From: Microvirga massiliensis
GTDB taxonomy: Bacteria; Pseudomonadota; Alphaproteobacteria; Rhizobiales; Beijerinckiaceae
NCBI RefSeq assembly: GCF_001006805.1
Contig: NZ_LN811361.1
Span: forward strand, 1-64,000
Length of the DNA stretch: 64,000 bases
Direction: 5' to 3'
The notes below the pieces were generated by a model, which searched no databases, was not told the origin of the DNA, and saw only the letters and a list, made by a program, of their open reading frames with translations. Within the stretch, counting starts at the first letter, position 1. Every line of letters starts with the position of its first letter. This document shows, in pieces, positions 53,623 to 61,983 of this stretch. Made by a program: the position numbers and the translations under genes.

Positions 53623-54698
53623 GGCAGTGAGCCCGTAATATGGTCTCTTAGAGCGGGGCCAATGGCCGACAGCGGTAGCACGCCCCGCGCGAGGCCCGCG
53701 CGCACGATGCTGCCGGGCATGCCCCAGATGGTGCTGGTCGCCTCGTCCTGGACGATGACGCTCGCGCCCGCGCGCACGAGCGCCCTCGCCCCCTCCGTTC
53801 CATCGGATCCCATGCCCGTCAGAACGATGGCGATCGCGGATGGGCCGAGAAAGGCTGCAGCGTCCCTGAACAGCACGTCGACCGCCGGCTTGCAGAAACT
53901 CACTGGTGGTCCATTCTCGATCCGGATCTCGGATCCGGAACGCAGGCCCATGTGGCGTCCGCCGGGGGCGACGTAAACGGTGCCCGGAGCAAGGGTCTCG
54001 CCGTCCTGCGGCTCGCGAGCCTGTATGCCGAGCCGCGTTCCGAGATGCTCCGCGAACGCCGCAGTGAAGGTGGACGGCATGTGCTGGACGAGTAGGACCG
54101 GCAGCTTGCGGATTGCAGGACCGAGCCCTCGGAGTACCTCCTCGACGGCCCGCGGTCCGCCGGTCGACGCACCGACGAGCAGGCATTGGGGGATCGCAGT
54201 GCCGGCCAATGCGAGCCGCGCCGCAGAGGGCGAATAACCTTCGGACCGCATGGACGTCTTGGGAGCGCCGAGTGCACGCAACTTTTCGATGAGCTCGTCA
54301 CGAAATCCGCTCGCTGAAGCCTGCCGCCTCCCTTCGGGCTTGGGAAGATAATCGACGGCTCCGAGCGAGAGACATTTCAACGACGCTTGTGCATTCCGTT
54401 TCGTAAGCGACGAGACGACAACGACCTTTACTCCAGGGCGCCGGGCCAAGAGTTTCGGCAAGGCAGTCATGCCATCGATATCGGGCATCTCGAGATCGAG
54501 GAGCACGATGTCGGGCTTCGTACTCTCGAGCGCTTGGAGCGCCAGCCGGCCGCTCGCCGCAGTCGCGACGACATCGAATCCATCGGCCTCGCTCAGCCAG
54601 CGAGAGACGAGCCCACGCACGATGGCGCTGTCGTCGACCACCATGACCCTGGTGGAGCGGGATAACGGCTCGGGCTTGAGAGCGGTCGATGAGAACAT
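53619..54698 (-). CDS. cheB: Chemotaxis methylesterase CheB
   Basis: CheB removes methyl groups from receptors once phosphorylated by CheA. The 359-residue protein has a receiver domain with Asp68 (IVLLDLEMP), a linker, and a catalytic domain with the Ser178 (VGASTGGP), His206 (LLVQHMP) and Asp299 (TGMGSDG) triad intact. The gene order on this strand is cheA, cheW, cheY, cheB, cheR. The start ATG at 54698 is preferred as the family start; the receiver begins 16 residues on. Confidence 0.94.
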   Translation of the reverse strand: MFSSTALKPEPLSRSTRVMVVDDSAIVRGLVSRWLSEADGFDVVATAASGRLALQALESTKPDIVLLDLEMPDIDGMTALPKLLARRPGVKVVVVSSLTKRNAQASLKCLSLGAVDYLPKPEGRRQASASGFRDELIEKLRALGAPKTSMRSEGYSPSAARLALAGTAIPQCLLVGASTGGPRAVEEVLRGLGPAIRKLPVLLVQHMPSTFTAAFAEHLGTRLGIQAREPQDGETLAPGTVYVAPGGRHMGLRSGSEIRIENGPPVSFCKPAVDVLFRDAAAFLGPSAIAIVLTGMGSDGTEGARALVRAGASVIVQDEATSTIWGMPGSIVRAGLARGVLPLSAIGPALRDHITGSLP

Positions 54699-54748
54699 CT
54701 CGGCGATACCGGTACGAGCGCGGCCGGCGCGACCGCAAGCGCAGTCTG

Positions 54749-55114
54749 TCAGGCGAGGCCGACCTCATGGAACTTCGCAGCGACGATGTCCCTGTCGAAG
54801 GGCTTCATGATGTATTCGTCCGCGCCTGCATGGAGGGCGCGGGCGATATGCCCGACATCATTCTCGGTCGTGCAGAAGAGAACCTTCGGTTCCGAGCCAC
54901 CCGGCATGACGCGCAGGTGCTTGAGAAACTCGTAGCCGTCCATCACCGGCATGTTCCAATCCAGCAGGATGGCGTCCGGCATGCCTTCGCGGCAAACGTC
55001 CAGCGCCTTCTCGCCATCCTCGGCCTCGGAAATTCGAAACTCGAGTCCTTCGAGGATGCGGCGCGCCACCTTGCGGATCACCGCGCTGTCATCAACAACG
55101 AGACAATGCTTCAC
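54749..55114 (-). CDS. cheY: Single-domain response regulator CheY
   Basis: CheY carries phosphate from CheA to the flagellar switch. The 121-residue protein is a bare receiver domain: acid pair VVDDSAVIR, phospho-acceptor Asp52 (ILLDWNMPVMDG), Thr in FCTTEND and Lys in YIMKPFD. It lies between cheW and cheB in the operon. It resembles CheY proteins in alphaproteobacteria; a DivK-like role cannot be excluded from sequence alone, but context favours chemotaxis. Confidence 0.88.
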   Translation of the reverse strand: MKHCLVVDDSAVIRKVARRILEGLEFRISEAEDGEKALDVCREGMPDAILLDWNMPVMDGYEFLKHLRVMPGGSEPKVLFCTTENDVGHIARALHAGADEYIMKPFDRDIVAAKFHEVGLA

Positions 55115-55138
55115 GTTGCATACTCCAGAAGCGGGACA

Positions 55139-55630
55139 TCATGCAGCCCTCGACGTGTCGTCGAGAGCCAGCACGGCATCCACATCGAGAATGATCAAGA
55201 GCTGCCGATCGAGCCGGAAGACTCCGCGAGCAAGGCGCGACCAATGTGCGTCGAGATGGACCGGAACGGCTTCCATGCTGTCGCACGAAAGTCTCATGAC
55301 CTCGCCGACATCGTCGATCAGCAGCCCGTACGATTCGCCGCCCAGTTCAAGACCGACGGCCATCCCGCGCTGTGTCTCCGCATCAGGAAGGCCGAGGCGT
55401 CTGCGGAGACACACGGCGGTCACGATCCGCCCGCGCAAGTTCAGAAGACCGACGATCTCGTGCGGAGCCAGCGGAACATCCGTGAGGGTGCTCGCGATGA
55501 ACACCTCGTGAACCCGTCCGATTGGCAGGCCGAATAGTTGACCGGCGACGAGGACGGTCACGAAATCCTCGACATTATCGAGAGCGTGCGAATCCCGAGG
55601 CAGGTTCGTGTTGGCGGGGATGGAGGTCAT
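55139..55630 (-). CDS. cheW: Chemotaxis adaptor CheW
   Basis: CheW joins CheA to chemoreceptors. The 163-residue protein shows the double beta-barrel of the family: FVTVLVAGQLFGLPIGRVHEVF, IVGLLNLRGRIVTAVCLRRRLGL, and YGLLIDDVGEVMRLSCDSMEAVP. The gap to cheA upstream is 163 bases and contains a family 2 palindromic repeat, so expression of cheA and cheW may be separated by it. Confidence 0.92.
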   Translation of the reverse strand: MTSIPANTNLPRDSHALDNVEDFVTVLVAGQLFGLPIGRVHEVFIASTLTDVPLAPHEIVGLLNLRGRIVTAVCLRRRLGLPDAETQRGMAVGLELGGESYGLLIDDVGEVMRLSCDSMEAVPVHLDAHWSRLARGVFRLDRQLLIILDVDAVLALDDTSRAA

Positions 55631-55670
55631 GCGCTCTCCTGCGACTTACGAGGCGAGCGCAGGGGTTCCC

Positions 55671-55772
55671 CCCTCACCCGTCCCTTCGGGGCGACCTCTC
55701 CCTCTGGGGGAGAGGTGACGCACAACCTCTCCCTTGACGGGAGGAGTCGGACGCGAAGCGTTCGGGTGAGGG
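55671..55772. repeat. Palindromic intergenic repeat, family 2, copy 3
   Basis: CCCTCACCCGTCCCTTCGGG at the left and GCGTTCGGGTGAGGG at the right enclose a second internal hairpin (ACCTCTCCC / GGGAGAGGT). It sits between cheA and cheW inside the chemotaxis operon. Confidence 0.8.
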
Positions 55773-55793
55773 TGGCGGCGCCGGCGTCGATAA

Positions 55794-58439
55794 TCATGCC
55801 GACTCTCCAAACGCATCCTGCGCCGCGGCCAGTGCCGATAGAAGCCCGGAACGATCGAACTTTGCGACGAACTCCGTGACGTTCAGCTTATGGCCGTGCT
55901 GAACGGTGTCCCGGCTCACGCCGGATGCGAGCGCGATCACCGGGAGATCGGAAAACCTGGGATCGGCACGCAGGGATTCGACGAGATGGAATCCATCGCG
56001 CTCCGGCATGTCGAGATCCGTCACGAGGACATCCGGCTGAAGGCCCCGTGAGATCAATTGAAGAGCATGGTCGGCAGAGGAAGCGGGATGCACCCGGTAG
56101 CCCGATGCCTTGAGCACCGGCACGAGCATGTCCCGAAAGAAATCCGAGTCGTCGACGAGGAGCACGGAGCGCGCCGATGCGGCCGCGCGCGAAGATGGCC
56201 TCATCCAGTCGTCATGAGCCAAGGGCAGAAAATGCGCGAGATTCACGATTTCCGTCGCCCTGCCGCGGACTACCGAGGAGCCCACGAGATCGGGCCTGCC
56301 GGCGACGAGTTCGATATCGAGGCTGTCGTCTACGATGTCGACGATCTCTTCGACGGTGAGGCCCATCGAGCGTTCGCCATCCGCAAACACGATAATCGCC
56401 TGCATGCCTTCGCGCTTGACGGCGAGATTCTCGTCGGCCGGCACGAGCGGCATCAATCGACCGCGGTACTGAAGGTAAGGACGCTCCCCCAGCCACTCGA
56501 CCGCCGTCGCGTCGACTTCCTCCAGCCGGCTCACGAGCGAGAGCGGGATCGCCTTCAAGGCGGAGCCGGTGCCGCGGAACACGAGGAGCGTTTCGGTCTC
56601 GCCGCTTTGCTCGACCGGCTCGTCCAGAGCATCATCGGCTCGGAACTCACGGTCCGAGCTGTCCGATCCGACCTTGCGGGCGATGCCATTGGGGTCGATG
56701 ATCAGAACGACTGCGCCGTCGCCCAGAATCGTGTTCCCCGAGAACAGGGGGATGTGACGCAGCTTGGAATTCATCGGCTTTACGACGATTTCCTCCGTGT
56801 GGAAGACGGTATCGACGAGAATTCCGAAGCGCTGTCCGCCGACCTGGGTCGCAACGACGTAACCTTCGTCTTCCTGCTCTGCCGCCAAGCCCAGAACCGC
56901 CGAGAGTGGCACGATCGGCAGCAACCGGTCGCGCAGCCGTAGGATCGGCGTTCCGTTGACGCGCTCGATCGCGTTGTCCGAGCCCGGCGATACCCGGACG
57001 AGTTCGAGGACTGCAACTTGCGGGATCGCGAAGCGCTGATTCTGCACCGAGACGATCAGCGCCGCGACGATCGCCAGCGTCAGCGGGATCTTGATCGTGA
57101 AGGTCGTACCCCGCCCCTGCTCGGAGCGGATCTCGATCGTGCCTCCGATGAGTTCGATATTCGTCTTGACGACGTCCATGCCGACGCCGCGCCCGCTCAC
57201 CGATGTCACGGCCGTCGCGGTCGAGAAGCCCGGGTGAAAAATGAACCTGGCGACCTGCGCATCGCTCATGCGCTCGATTTCGGCCTTCGGAGCGAGGCCT
57301 CGCTCGATGGCTTTGCGCCGGATGGCGCGATGATCGAGACCCCGTCCGTCATCGGCGATCTCGATCGTGATGGTGCCGCCTTCGTGATAGGCATTGAGCC
57401 TGATCGTGCCGTGCTCGGGCTTGCCGGCGGCCTTCCGCTCCTGGGGCGTCTCGATGCCATGATCCGCCGAGTTGCGGATCATGTGCGTGAGCGGGTCCTT
57501 GATGATATCGAGTACCTGCCGGTCGAGCTCGGTATCGCCTCCTTGCAGGACGAGCTCGAGCTTTTTCGACAATTCTCCGGAGAGGTCTCGCACGATGCGC
57601 GGCAGCTTCTGCCAGGCACTTCCGATCGGCTGCATCCGTGTCTTCATGACGCCTTCCTGCAGTTCGGCCGTGACATGCGAGAGACGCTGCAGAGGCGCCT
57701 TGTAGGCAGGATCGTCGACGCGCCTCGCGATTTCGAGGAGCTGATTGCGCGTCAGCACCAGTTCCGAGACCATCGTCATCAGATGCTCGAGCGTGCCGAC
57801 GGTCACGCGGATGGTCTGATTCTTTCCCTGAGTCTGATCCACGCTCTCGGGGTGATCGGCAATATCCGGCTTCGGGTCCGAATTTGGCCGCGCCGCAATC
57901 GGGAGTTCGGGCTCTGCAGCAGCGATATCGTCCGGACCAGGCGCCTCGCGAAAGGCGCGCTCGAGTTCGTCGAGAGAAACCTCGCGCGGCTCGAGCGGTC
58001 GCTCGAGACTCTGGACGGGCATCGGCTCCGCGGCTGCAGCACTATCTTCCGTGACCGGCCCCGGCTCCTGGTCGGCCATTTCCTCCAGCGCCGTGATGAG
58101 ATCGGGATCCGAACCTTCCGGCTCGACCCCCTTGCGCTCGAGCTCGGCCAGGATCTCCTTCACCCTGTCGAGGGTTGCGAGGATGAGTGTGACGGCATCG
58201 CTCGTGACCGGCATGCCGTCACGGAACTTGCCCATCAGCGTCTCGGCGGCATGGGCCAGAGCCTCGAGCCTCGACAGGCCGAGGAAGCCGCATGTGCCCT
58301 TGATGGTATGGACGAGCCGAAAGATGTTGCGCAGGATCGACTCGTTGTTCGGATCCTGCTCAAAGCGCACGAGCTCGACATCGACGGTATCCAGGTGTTC
58401 CCCGGTCTCCGTCAGAAACTCGCGCAACAAATCATCCAT
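55794..58439 (-). CDS. cheA: Hybrid chemotaxis histidine kinase CheA
   Basis: CheA is the central kinase of chemotaxis. The 881-residue protein runs, in order: HPt domain with phospho-acceptor His44 (RLVHTIKGTCGFLG), a variable linker, dimerisation domain (LEHLMTMVSELVLTRNQLL), ATPase domain (HMIRNSADHGIE, DDGRGLD, GRGVGMDVV), a CheW-like domain, a second weaker CheW-like domain at about residues 620-740, and a C-terminal receiver domain (756-881) with Asp808. The attached receiver makes it a hybrid kinase. CheA with a fused receiver is known in some alphaproteobacteria. The ATG at 58439 fits the HPt start. Confidence 0.94.
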   Translation of the reverse strand: MDDLLREFLTETGEHLDTVDVELVRFEQDPNNESILRNIFRLVHTIKGTCGFLGLSRLEALAHAAETLMGKFRDGMPVTSDAVTLILATLDRVKEILAELERKGVEPEGSDPDLITALEEMADQEPGPVTEDSAAAAEPMPVQSLERPLEPREVSLDELERAFREAPGPDDIAAAEPELPIAARPNSDPKPDIADHPESVDQTQGKNQTIRVTVGTLEHLMTMVSELVLTRNQLLEIARRVDDPAYKAPLQRLSHVTAELQEGVMKTRMQPIGSAWQKLPRIVRDLSGELSKKLELVLQGGDTELDRQVLDIIKDPLTHMIRNSADHGIETPQERKAAGKPEHGTIRLNAYHEGGTITIEIADDGRGLDHRAIRRKAIERGLAPKAEIERMSDAQVARFIFHPGFSTATAVTSVSGRGVGMDVVKTNIELIGGTIEIRSEQGRGTTFTIKIPLTLAIVAALIVSVQNQRFAIPQVAVLELVRVSPGSDNAIERVNGTPILRLRDRLLPIVPLSAVLGLAAEQEDEGYVVATQVGGQRFGILVDTVFHTEEIVVKPMNSKLRHIPLFSGNTILGDGAVVLIIDPNGIARKVGSDSSDREFRADDALDEPVEQSGETETLLVFRGTGSALKAIPLSLVSRLEEVDATAVEWLGERPYLQYRGRLMPLVPADENLAVKREGMQAIIVFADGERSMGLTVEEIVDIVDDSLDIELVAGRPDLVGSSVVRGRATEIVNLAHFLPLAHDDWMRPSSRAAASARSVLLVDDSDFFRDMLVPVLKASGYRVHPASSADHALQLISRGLQPDVLVTDLDMPERDGFHLVESLRADPRFSDLPVIALASGVSRDTVQHGHKLNVTEFVAKFDRSGLLSALAAAQDAFGESA

Positions 58440-58554
58440 CGGCCACTCAGCCCGGTACGCAATACCCGGCGAGTATGGCTGCTTGGTCTTTCCAATTGAT
58501 TGAGATCCGGCCTCCCCTTGCCCATGGCGCGGCGAGGCCTCGCGCTGCGGCGGC

Positions 58555-59199
58555 TCAGATCACCGGAGCGGCTTCGATCGTCACCTCGTCGCCGGCAATC
58601 GTGAGCGACACGCTCATCTCCGCCGCTCGCGCCACGAGGCCTGCATAGAAAGTCTGGATTCCGTGGGCGTCGACGACGCCATTCTCGGGTGATCCGGCGA
58701 GCAAGGCCTGAGCGTGTGGCGGGATGCGCGCGTTGATCCCTTTGGCCTGCAGCACGAAGCGGCAATCCTCCCCATTTCCCGTCACGGTCACCGCGATGGA
58801 GCCCCCACGTGGGACCGCGTTGATCGCGGTGACGATCAGGTTCAGGAGCAGCTTCACCTTGTTCTTCGGCATCAGCTCGCGAGGTCCGGACCACGAGAAC
58901 GTCACCTTCTCGTCCTGAAAGAGACCGCGGGCTACCTGCTCGGCATCGCCGAGATCGATCACGGCCCCCGCGGAGCCGGCCGCACCGAAGGCCAGTCGTG
59001 CGAACTGCAGGCGTGCCGAAGCCTGCTTCGCGCTCTTGCGGATCAAGTCGAGCGCGAAGTCGCGCATCGTCGCATCGGACTCGTCTTCGAGGACCTCGAG
59101 CCCATTCACGATCGCTCCGACCGGGGAGATGACGTCGTGACACACCCGGGAGCACAGCAAGGCGGCAAGGTCGAGCGAATCGAGCGTGATTTGGGCCAT
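58555..59199 (-). CDS. chpT: Histidine phosphotransferase ChpT
   Basis: ChpT passes phosphate from the kinase CckA to CtrA and CpdR. The 214-residue protein has the dimeric helical hairpin with phospho-acceptor His21 (CSRVCHDVISPVGAIVNGLEVL) and a degenerate ATPase-like domain (LLLNLIVTAINAVPRGGSIAV), which does not bind ATP in studied homologues. The ATG at 59197-59199 starts four codons before conserved sequence. It stands upstream of cheA on the same strand with 115 bases between, and within 6.2 kb of ctrA. Confidence 0.9.
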   Translation of the reverse strand: MAQITLDSLDLAALLCSRVCHDVISPVGAIVNGLEVLEDESDATMRDFALDLIRKSAKQASARLQFARLAFGAAGSAGAVIDLGDAEQVARGLFQDEKVTFSWSGPRELMPKNKVKLLLNLIVTAINAVPRGGSIAVTVTGNGEDCRFVLQAKGINARIPPHAQALLAGSPENGVVDAHGIQTFYAGLVARAAEMSVSLTIAGDEVTIEAAPVI

Positions 59200-59383
59200 G
59201 ACGACTCCGGTTGAGCTTCCGACGCGGCCGCCCCCCGGCCGCCCTGTCCCGGAGCCCGAAGACTGCCATGACCTCCCGGCAGCCCGCAGGCGGAGCGGGA
59301 CGAATCCCGGATAACCGGCATCGCGCACTTTGAAAAGCCGGGCCGGGGATCGACACCACAGCGGCAAAAGGGCACAAAACGGC

Positions 59384-60211
59384 ATGCCGCTCCGTGATCC
59401 TCAACCCGACCCAATCGCGCTGAAGCTCTCTGCGATCGCCATCGAAGCCGGATTGCTGCTCCAAAGGATGGAGCACTCCATCAAGGATCACCGCATCAAG
59501 GAAGACGGCACCCCGACGACGGGGGCCGATCTCGCAGCTGAAAAACTGATCATCGCGCGTCTGGGCGACACCTTTCCCGGCGTGCCGATCGTTGCGGAAG
59601 AGACCGCGAATGCCGTTGCCCCGGAGGAGTATTTCTTTCTCGTCGATCCTCTCGACGGCACCGGCGATTACATTCGGGGCACGGGCGAATACAGCGTCAA
59701 CATCGCGCTCGTGAAAGAGGGTCGCCCCATTGCGGGAGTCATTGCTGCCCCTGCCCTGAAACGGATCTGGATCGCAGGCGATCATGCCTCCGAGGGCGAG
59801 ATTTCCGATAGCGCCGCCGACGAGATCGCGTGGCGTCCGCTGCAGTCACGAATCGCCGTCGAGGGAGAACTCGTCGCGCTCGTCAGCCGCCGTCACGGCG
59901 ATGCGACGACGGATGCCTTGCTGGATGCGCTCTCGATCCGGACACGCCGCACCGCCTCCTCCGCGGTGAAGTTCGGCCTGATCGCCGCTGGTGAGGCGGA
60001 TGTCTATATCCGCTGCGGGCCGACGATGGAGTGGGATACGGCAGCGGGCGACCACATCCTGACGCGTGCAGGAGGGCGGGTGATCGGCCCCGGCGGCACG
60101 CCAATGACGTATGGGCATCAGAGCCGCGGCTACAGAAACGGCCCCTTCGCTGCGGTTGGAGATACCAGACTTGCGCAGCGCGTATTGCTTCCTGCAACGG
60201 CGAGCGCCTGA
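59384..60211 (+). CDS. cysQ: 3'(2'),5'-bisphosphate nucleotidase CysQ
   Basis: This 275-residue enzyme of the inositol-monophosphatase fold hydrolyses PAP, the by-product of sulfate activation. Metal ligands appear in VAEETA, in the signature DPLDGTGDYIRGTGEYSVNIAL and in WDTAAGDHILTRAGG. The ATG at 59384 is preferred over an earlier in-frame one at 59330 because homology begins close to it. It is divergent from chpT. Other members of the fold (inositol monophosphatase) cannot be fully excluded, but the DGT and WD motifs agree best with CysQ. Confidence 0.87.
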   Translation: MPLRDPQPDPIALKLSAIAIEAGLLLQRMEHSIKDHRIKEDGTPTTGADLAAEKLIIARLGDTFPGVPIVAEETANAVAPEEYFFLVDPLDGTGDYIRGTGEYSVNIALVKEGRPIAGVIAAPALKRIWIAGDHASEGEISDSAADEIAWRPLQSRIAVEGELVALVSRRHGDATTDALLDALSIRTRRTASSAVKFGLIAAGEADVYIRCGPTMEWDTAAGDHILTRAGGRVIGPGGTPMTYGHQSRGYRNGPFAAVGDTRLAQRVLLPATASA

Positions 60212-60301
60212 CACCTGAAGGCTGTTGTGCGGCAAGCTTCCGCTCGGCGCCTCCGCTCGCTCGAGGCAAGCGGCTCAAACGCGCGATGTGACGACAGGTT
60301 G

Positions 60302-60805
60302 CTATCGCTGGACCAGTTCCGCGCGAAGACCGAGCCACGCCTCCTCGCTACGGGCCGGGATCGTCGCATCGCTGAGGAAGCGTGCCCGGCTATCCTCCGA
60401 TCGGAACAGATAAAGACGACCATCGCGGACGACGTGAAACGCCGGGGACGCGTTGACGATCCGCTTCTGGCTTGCCGCCAAGGCATCGTATCCGCCGATC
60501 CGGGGGGCGTAGGCATCGGGAGATGCGACGAAAGCGGCCTTGTTGGCTTCGCTCGCGAAGCGCCATGCGACGCCCGCCCAGACGACCTGCAGTTCCGTCT
60601 GCCCCGGCTTGGGTCCGTCCGGGAGAAAGAACGTGACCGGATCGAGTCCCGAGAGCGCGAGCCCGGTGAGTTCGTCACGCTGAAATACCTCGGCGAGACC
60701 CGCCGGCTCTGGGAGCCGTGGGACCGACCGGCTGCCGGCTTGCGCGGCTGCAAGAGACGGCAAGAGGACGACGAGCAGCGCAATCGTCGCGGTTCGTAAA
60801 GTCAT
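60302..60805 (-). CDS. Exported YHS-domain-like protein
   Basis: The 167-residue protein has a signal peptide (MTLRTATIALLVVLLPSLAAAQA) and a domain resembling YHS proteins (LSGLDPVTFFL, VAWRFASEANKAAFVASPDAYAPRIGGYDALAAS), which bind metals or act in metal trafficking. No cysteine pair is present in the domain, so metal binding is unsure. It diverges from eipA with 155 bases between them. Function unknown. Confidence 0.75.
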   Translation of the reverse strand: MTLRTATIALLVVLLPSLAAAQAGSRSVPRLPEPAGLAEVFQRDELTGLALSGLDPVTFFLPDGPKPGQTELQVVWAGVAWRFASEANKAAFVASPDAYAPRIGGYDALAASQKRIVNASPAFHVVRDGRLYLFRSEDSRARFLSDATIPARSEEAWLGLRAELVQR

Positions 60806-60960
60806 TGTTAATCTTGATAAACCTAGAAGATGTTTCGAGCCCCGAACGCTCGTCGATCACAGGACACGATCTTCCGCAGAACGTGTGAAGATTCGGTCGA
60901 TGGCTTCGATGCGGAGCATGGCATCTGGATGCTCCTGTCTCGAAGCAGAGGAGGTCGCTC

Positions 60961-61563
60961 ATGAGTCTCGTGAAAAATCTTGCCGGTGCCCTCGCTCTCG
61001 CGCTGCTGACGGGCTTTGGCACCGTTCCAGCCGCAGCGGTCGGCGCTTATTCCGCGCAGACCACGAGTCCCGGCGATCCGAACACCTTCAACCCGGAAGA
61101 GCTGGTGAATTCGGGCCACCAGTTCTTCGGCGGAATTTCCCGCGGTCTCGCGCTCGCGGTCCAGGAGGCCGTCCGTCGCTGGGGTGAGCCGAACGGCTAC
61201 ATTCTGGGGCAGGAGGCATCCGGTGCCTTCTTCGGCGGGCTGCGTTACGGCGAGGGCAATCTCTTCACGCGCAATGCCGGACAGCGGCGCATCTTCTGGC
61301 AGGGCCCCTCCCTGGGCTTCGATGTTGGAGGTGACGGCGCCCGGACGATGATGCTCGTCTACAACATGCCTTCCGTGAACGCCCTCTTCCGGCGCTTCCC
61401 TGGGATCGACGGTTCGGCCTATCTGATCGGTGGATTCGGCGTAACTGCGGTCGGCTCCGACGAAATGGTGGTCGTCCCGATCCGGTCGGGTCTGGGCTGG
61501 CGCCTCGGTGTCAACCTCGGCTACCTGAAATTCACCCCCGAGCCGACTTGGAATCCCTTCTGA
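60961..61563 (+). CDS. eipA: Envelope integrity protein EipA (DUF1134)
   Basis: EipA is a small periplasmic beta-barrel-like protein needed for envelope integrity in Brucella, where its gene is under CtrA control. The 200-residue protein has a signal peptide (LAGALALALLTGFGTVPAAA) and the DUF1134 core (EELVNSGHQFFGGISRGLALAVQEAVRRWGEPNGYI; FFGGLRYGEGNL; LGFDVGGDGARTMMLVYN). The GAGGAGG site at 60948-60954 fixes the ATG. A TTAATCTTGATAAAC sequence about 150 bases upstream weakly resembles a CtrA box. Confidence 0.9.
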   Translation: MSLVKNLAGALALALLTGFGTVPAAAVGAYSAQTTSPGDPNTFNPEELVNSGHQFFGGISRGLALAVQEAVRRWGEPNGYILGQEASGAFFGGLRYGEGNLFTRNAGQRRIFWQGPSLGFDVGGDGARTMMLVYNMPSVNALFRRFPGIDGSAYLIGGFGVTAVGSDEMVVVPIRSGLGWRLGVNLGYLKFTPEPTWNPF

Positions 61564-61983
61564 CGAGCAGTTCCTTCTGCTCACATGCCTGTCTGCCGGG
61601 AAGCTATGCGGATCAGGAGCGCTCTCGAGCACCCCAGCGGCCCGAGCAGGCGATTTCTCCCGGCCATCCATGTCCTGCACCGGATCCGCCGGATAGCGTT
61701 CCTCTGACATCGGCCGGCGGCTCCCTCCTCCGGTTCCTGCCCCCAACCGGTCCGGCGTGAGCTGCATTGCCGGCTGGCGATGTTTCCGGCGCGCCACGCC
61801 GCCAAAGCAAGCAGCCGAGGAAGTGACAAACCTTCGGCTCGCCTCTTGCCATGGGGCCGGGATCATGGCGAATGGTGCGGCCCCTGCCGGGCGGAAGCCC
61901 ACCCGCGACCGCTCTGGAAAGCGTCGCCGGAGCATGGCAGGGTGCAGCCGCTTTCTCTCGCTCAGCCAGGAGTCCGTTCCCGC
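61564..61983. other. 0.42-kb gap without a gene
   Basis: Only short frames occur and none is recognisable. A 6-bp hairpin (GAGCAG/CTGCTC, 61565-61582) follows the eipA stop. The promoter of the coiled-coil gene must be here but is not evident. Confidence 0.4.

Noticed and set aside
57018..58499. Plus-strand frame of 493 codons
   Set aside because: It is antisense to cheA, whose domains are complete on the other strand.
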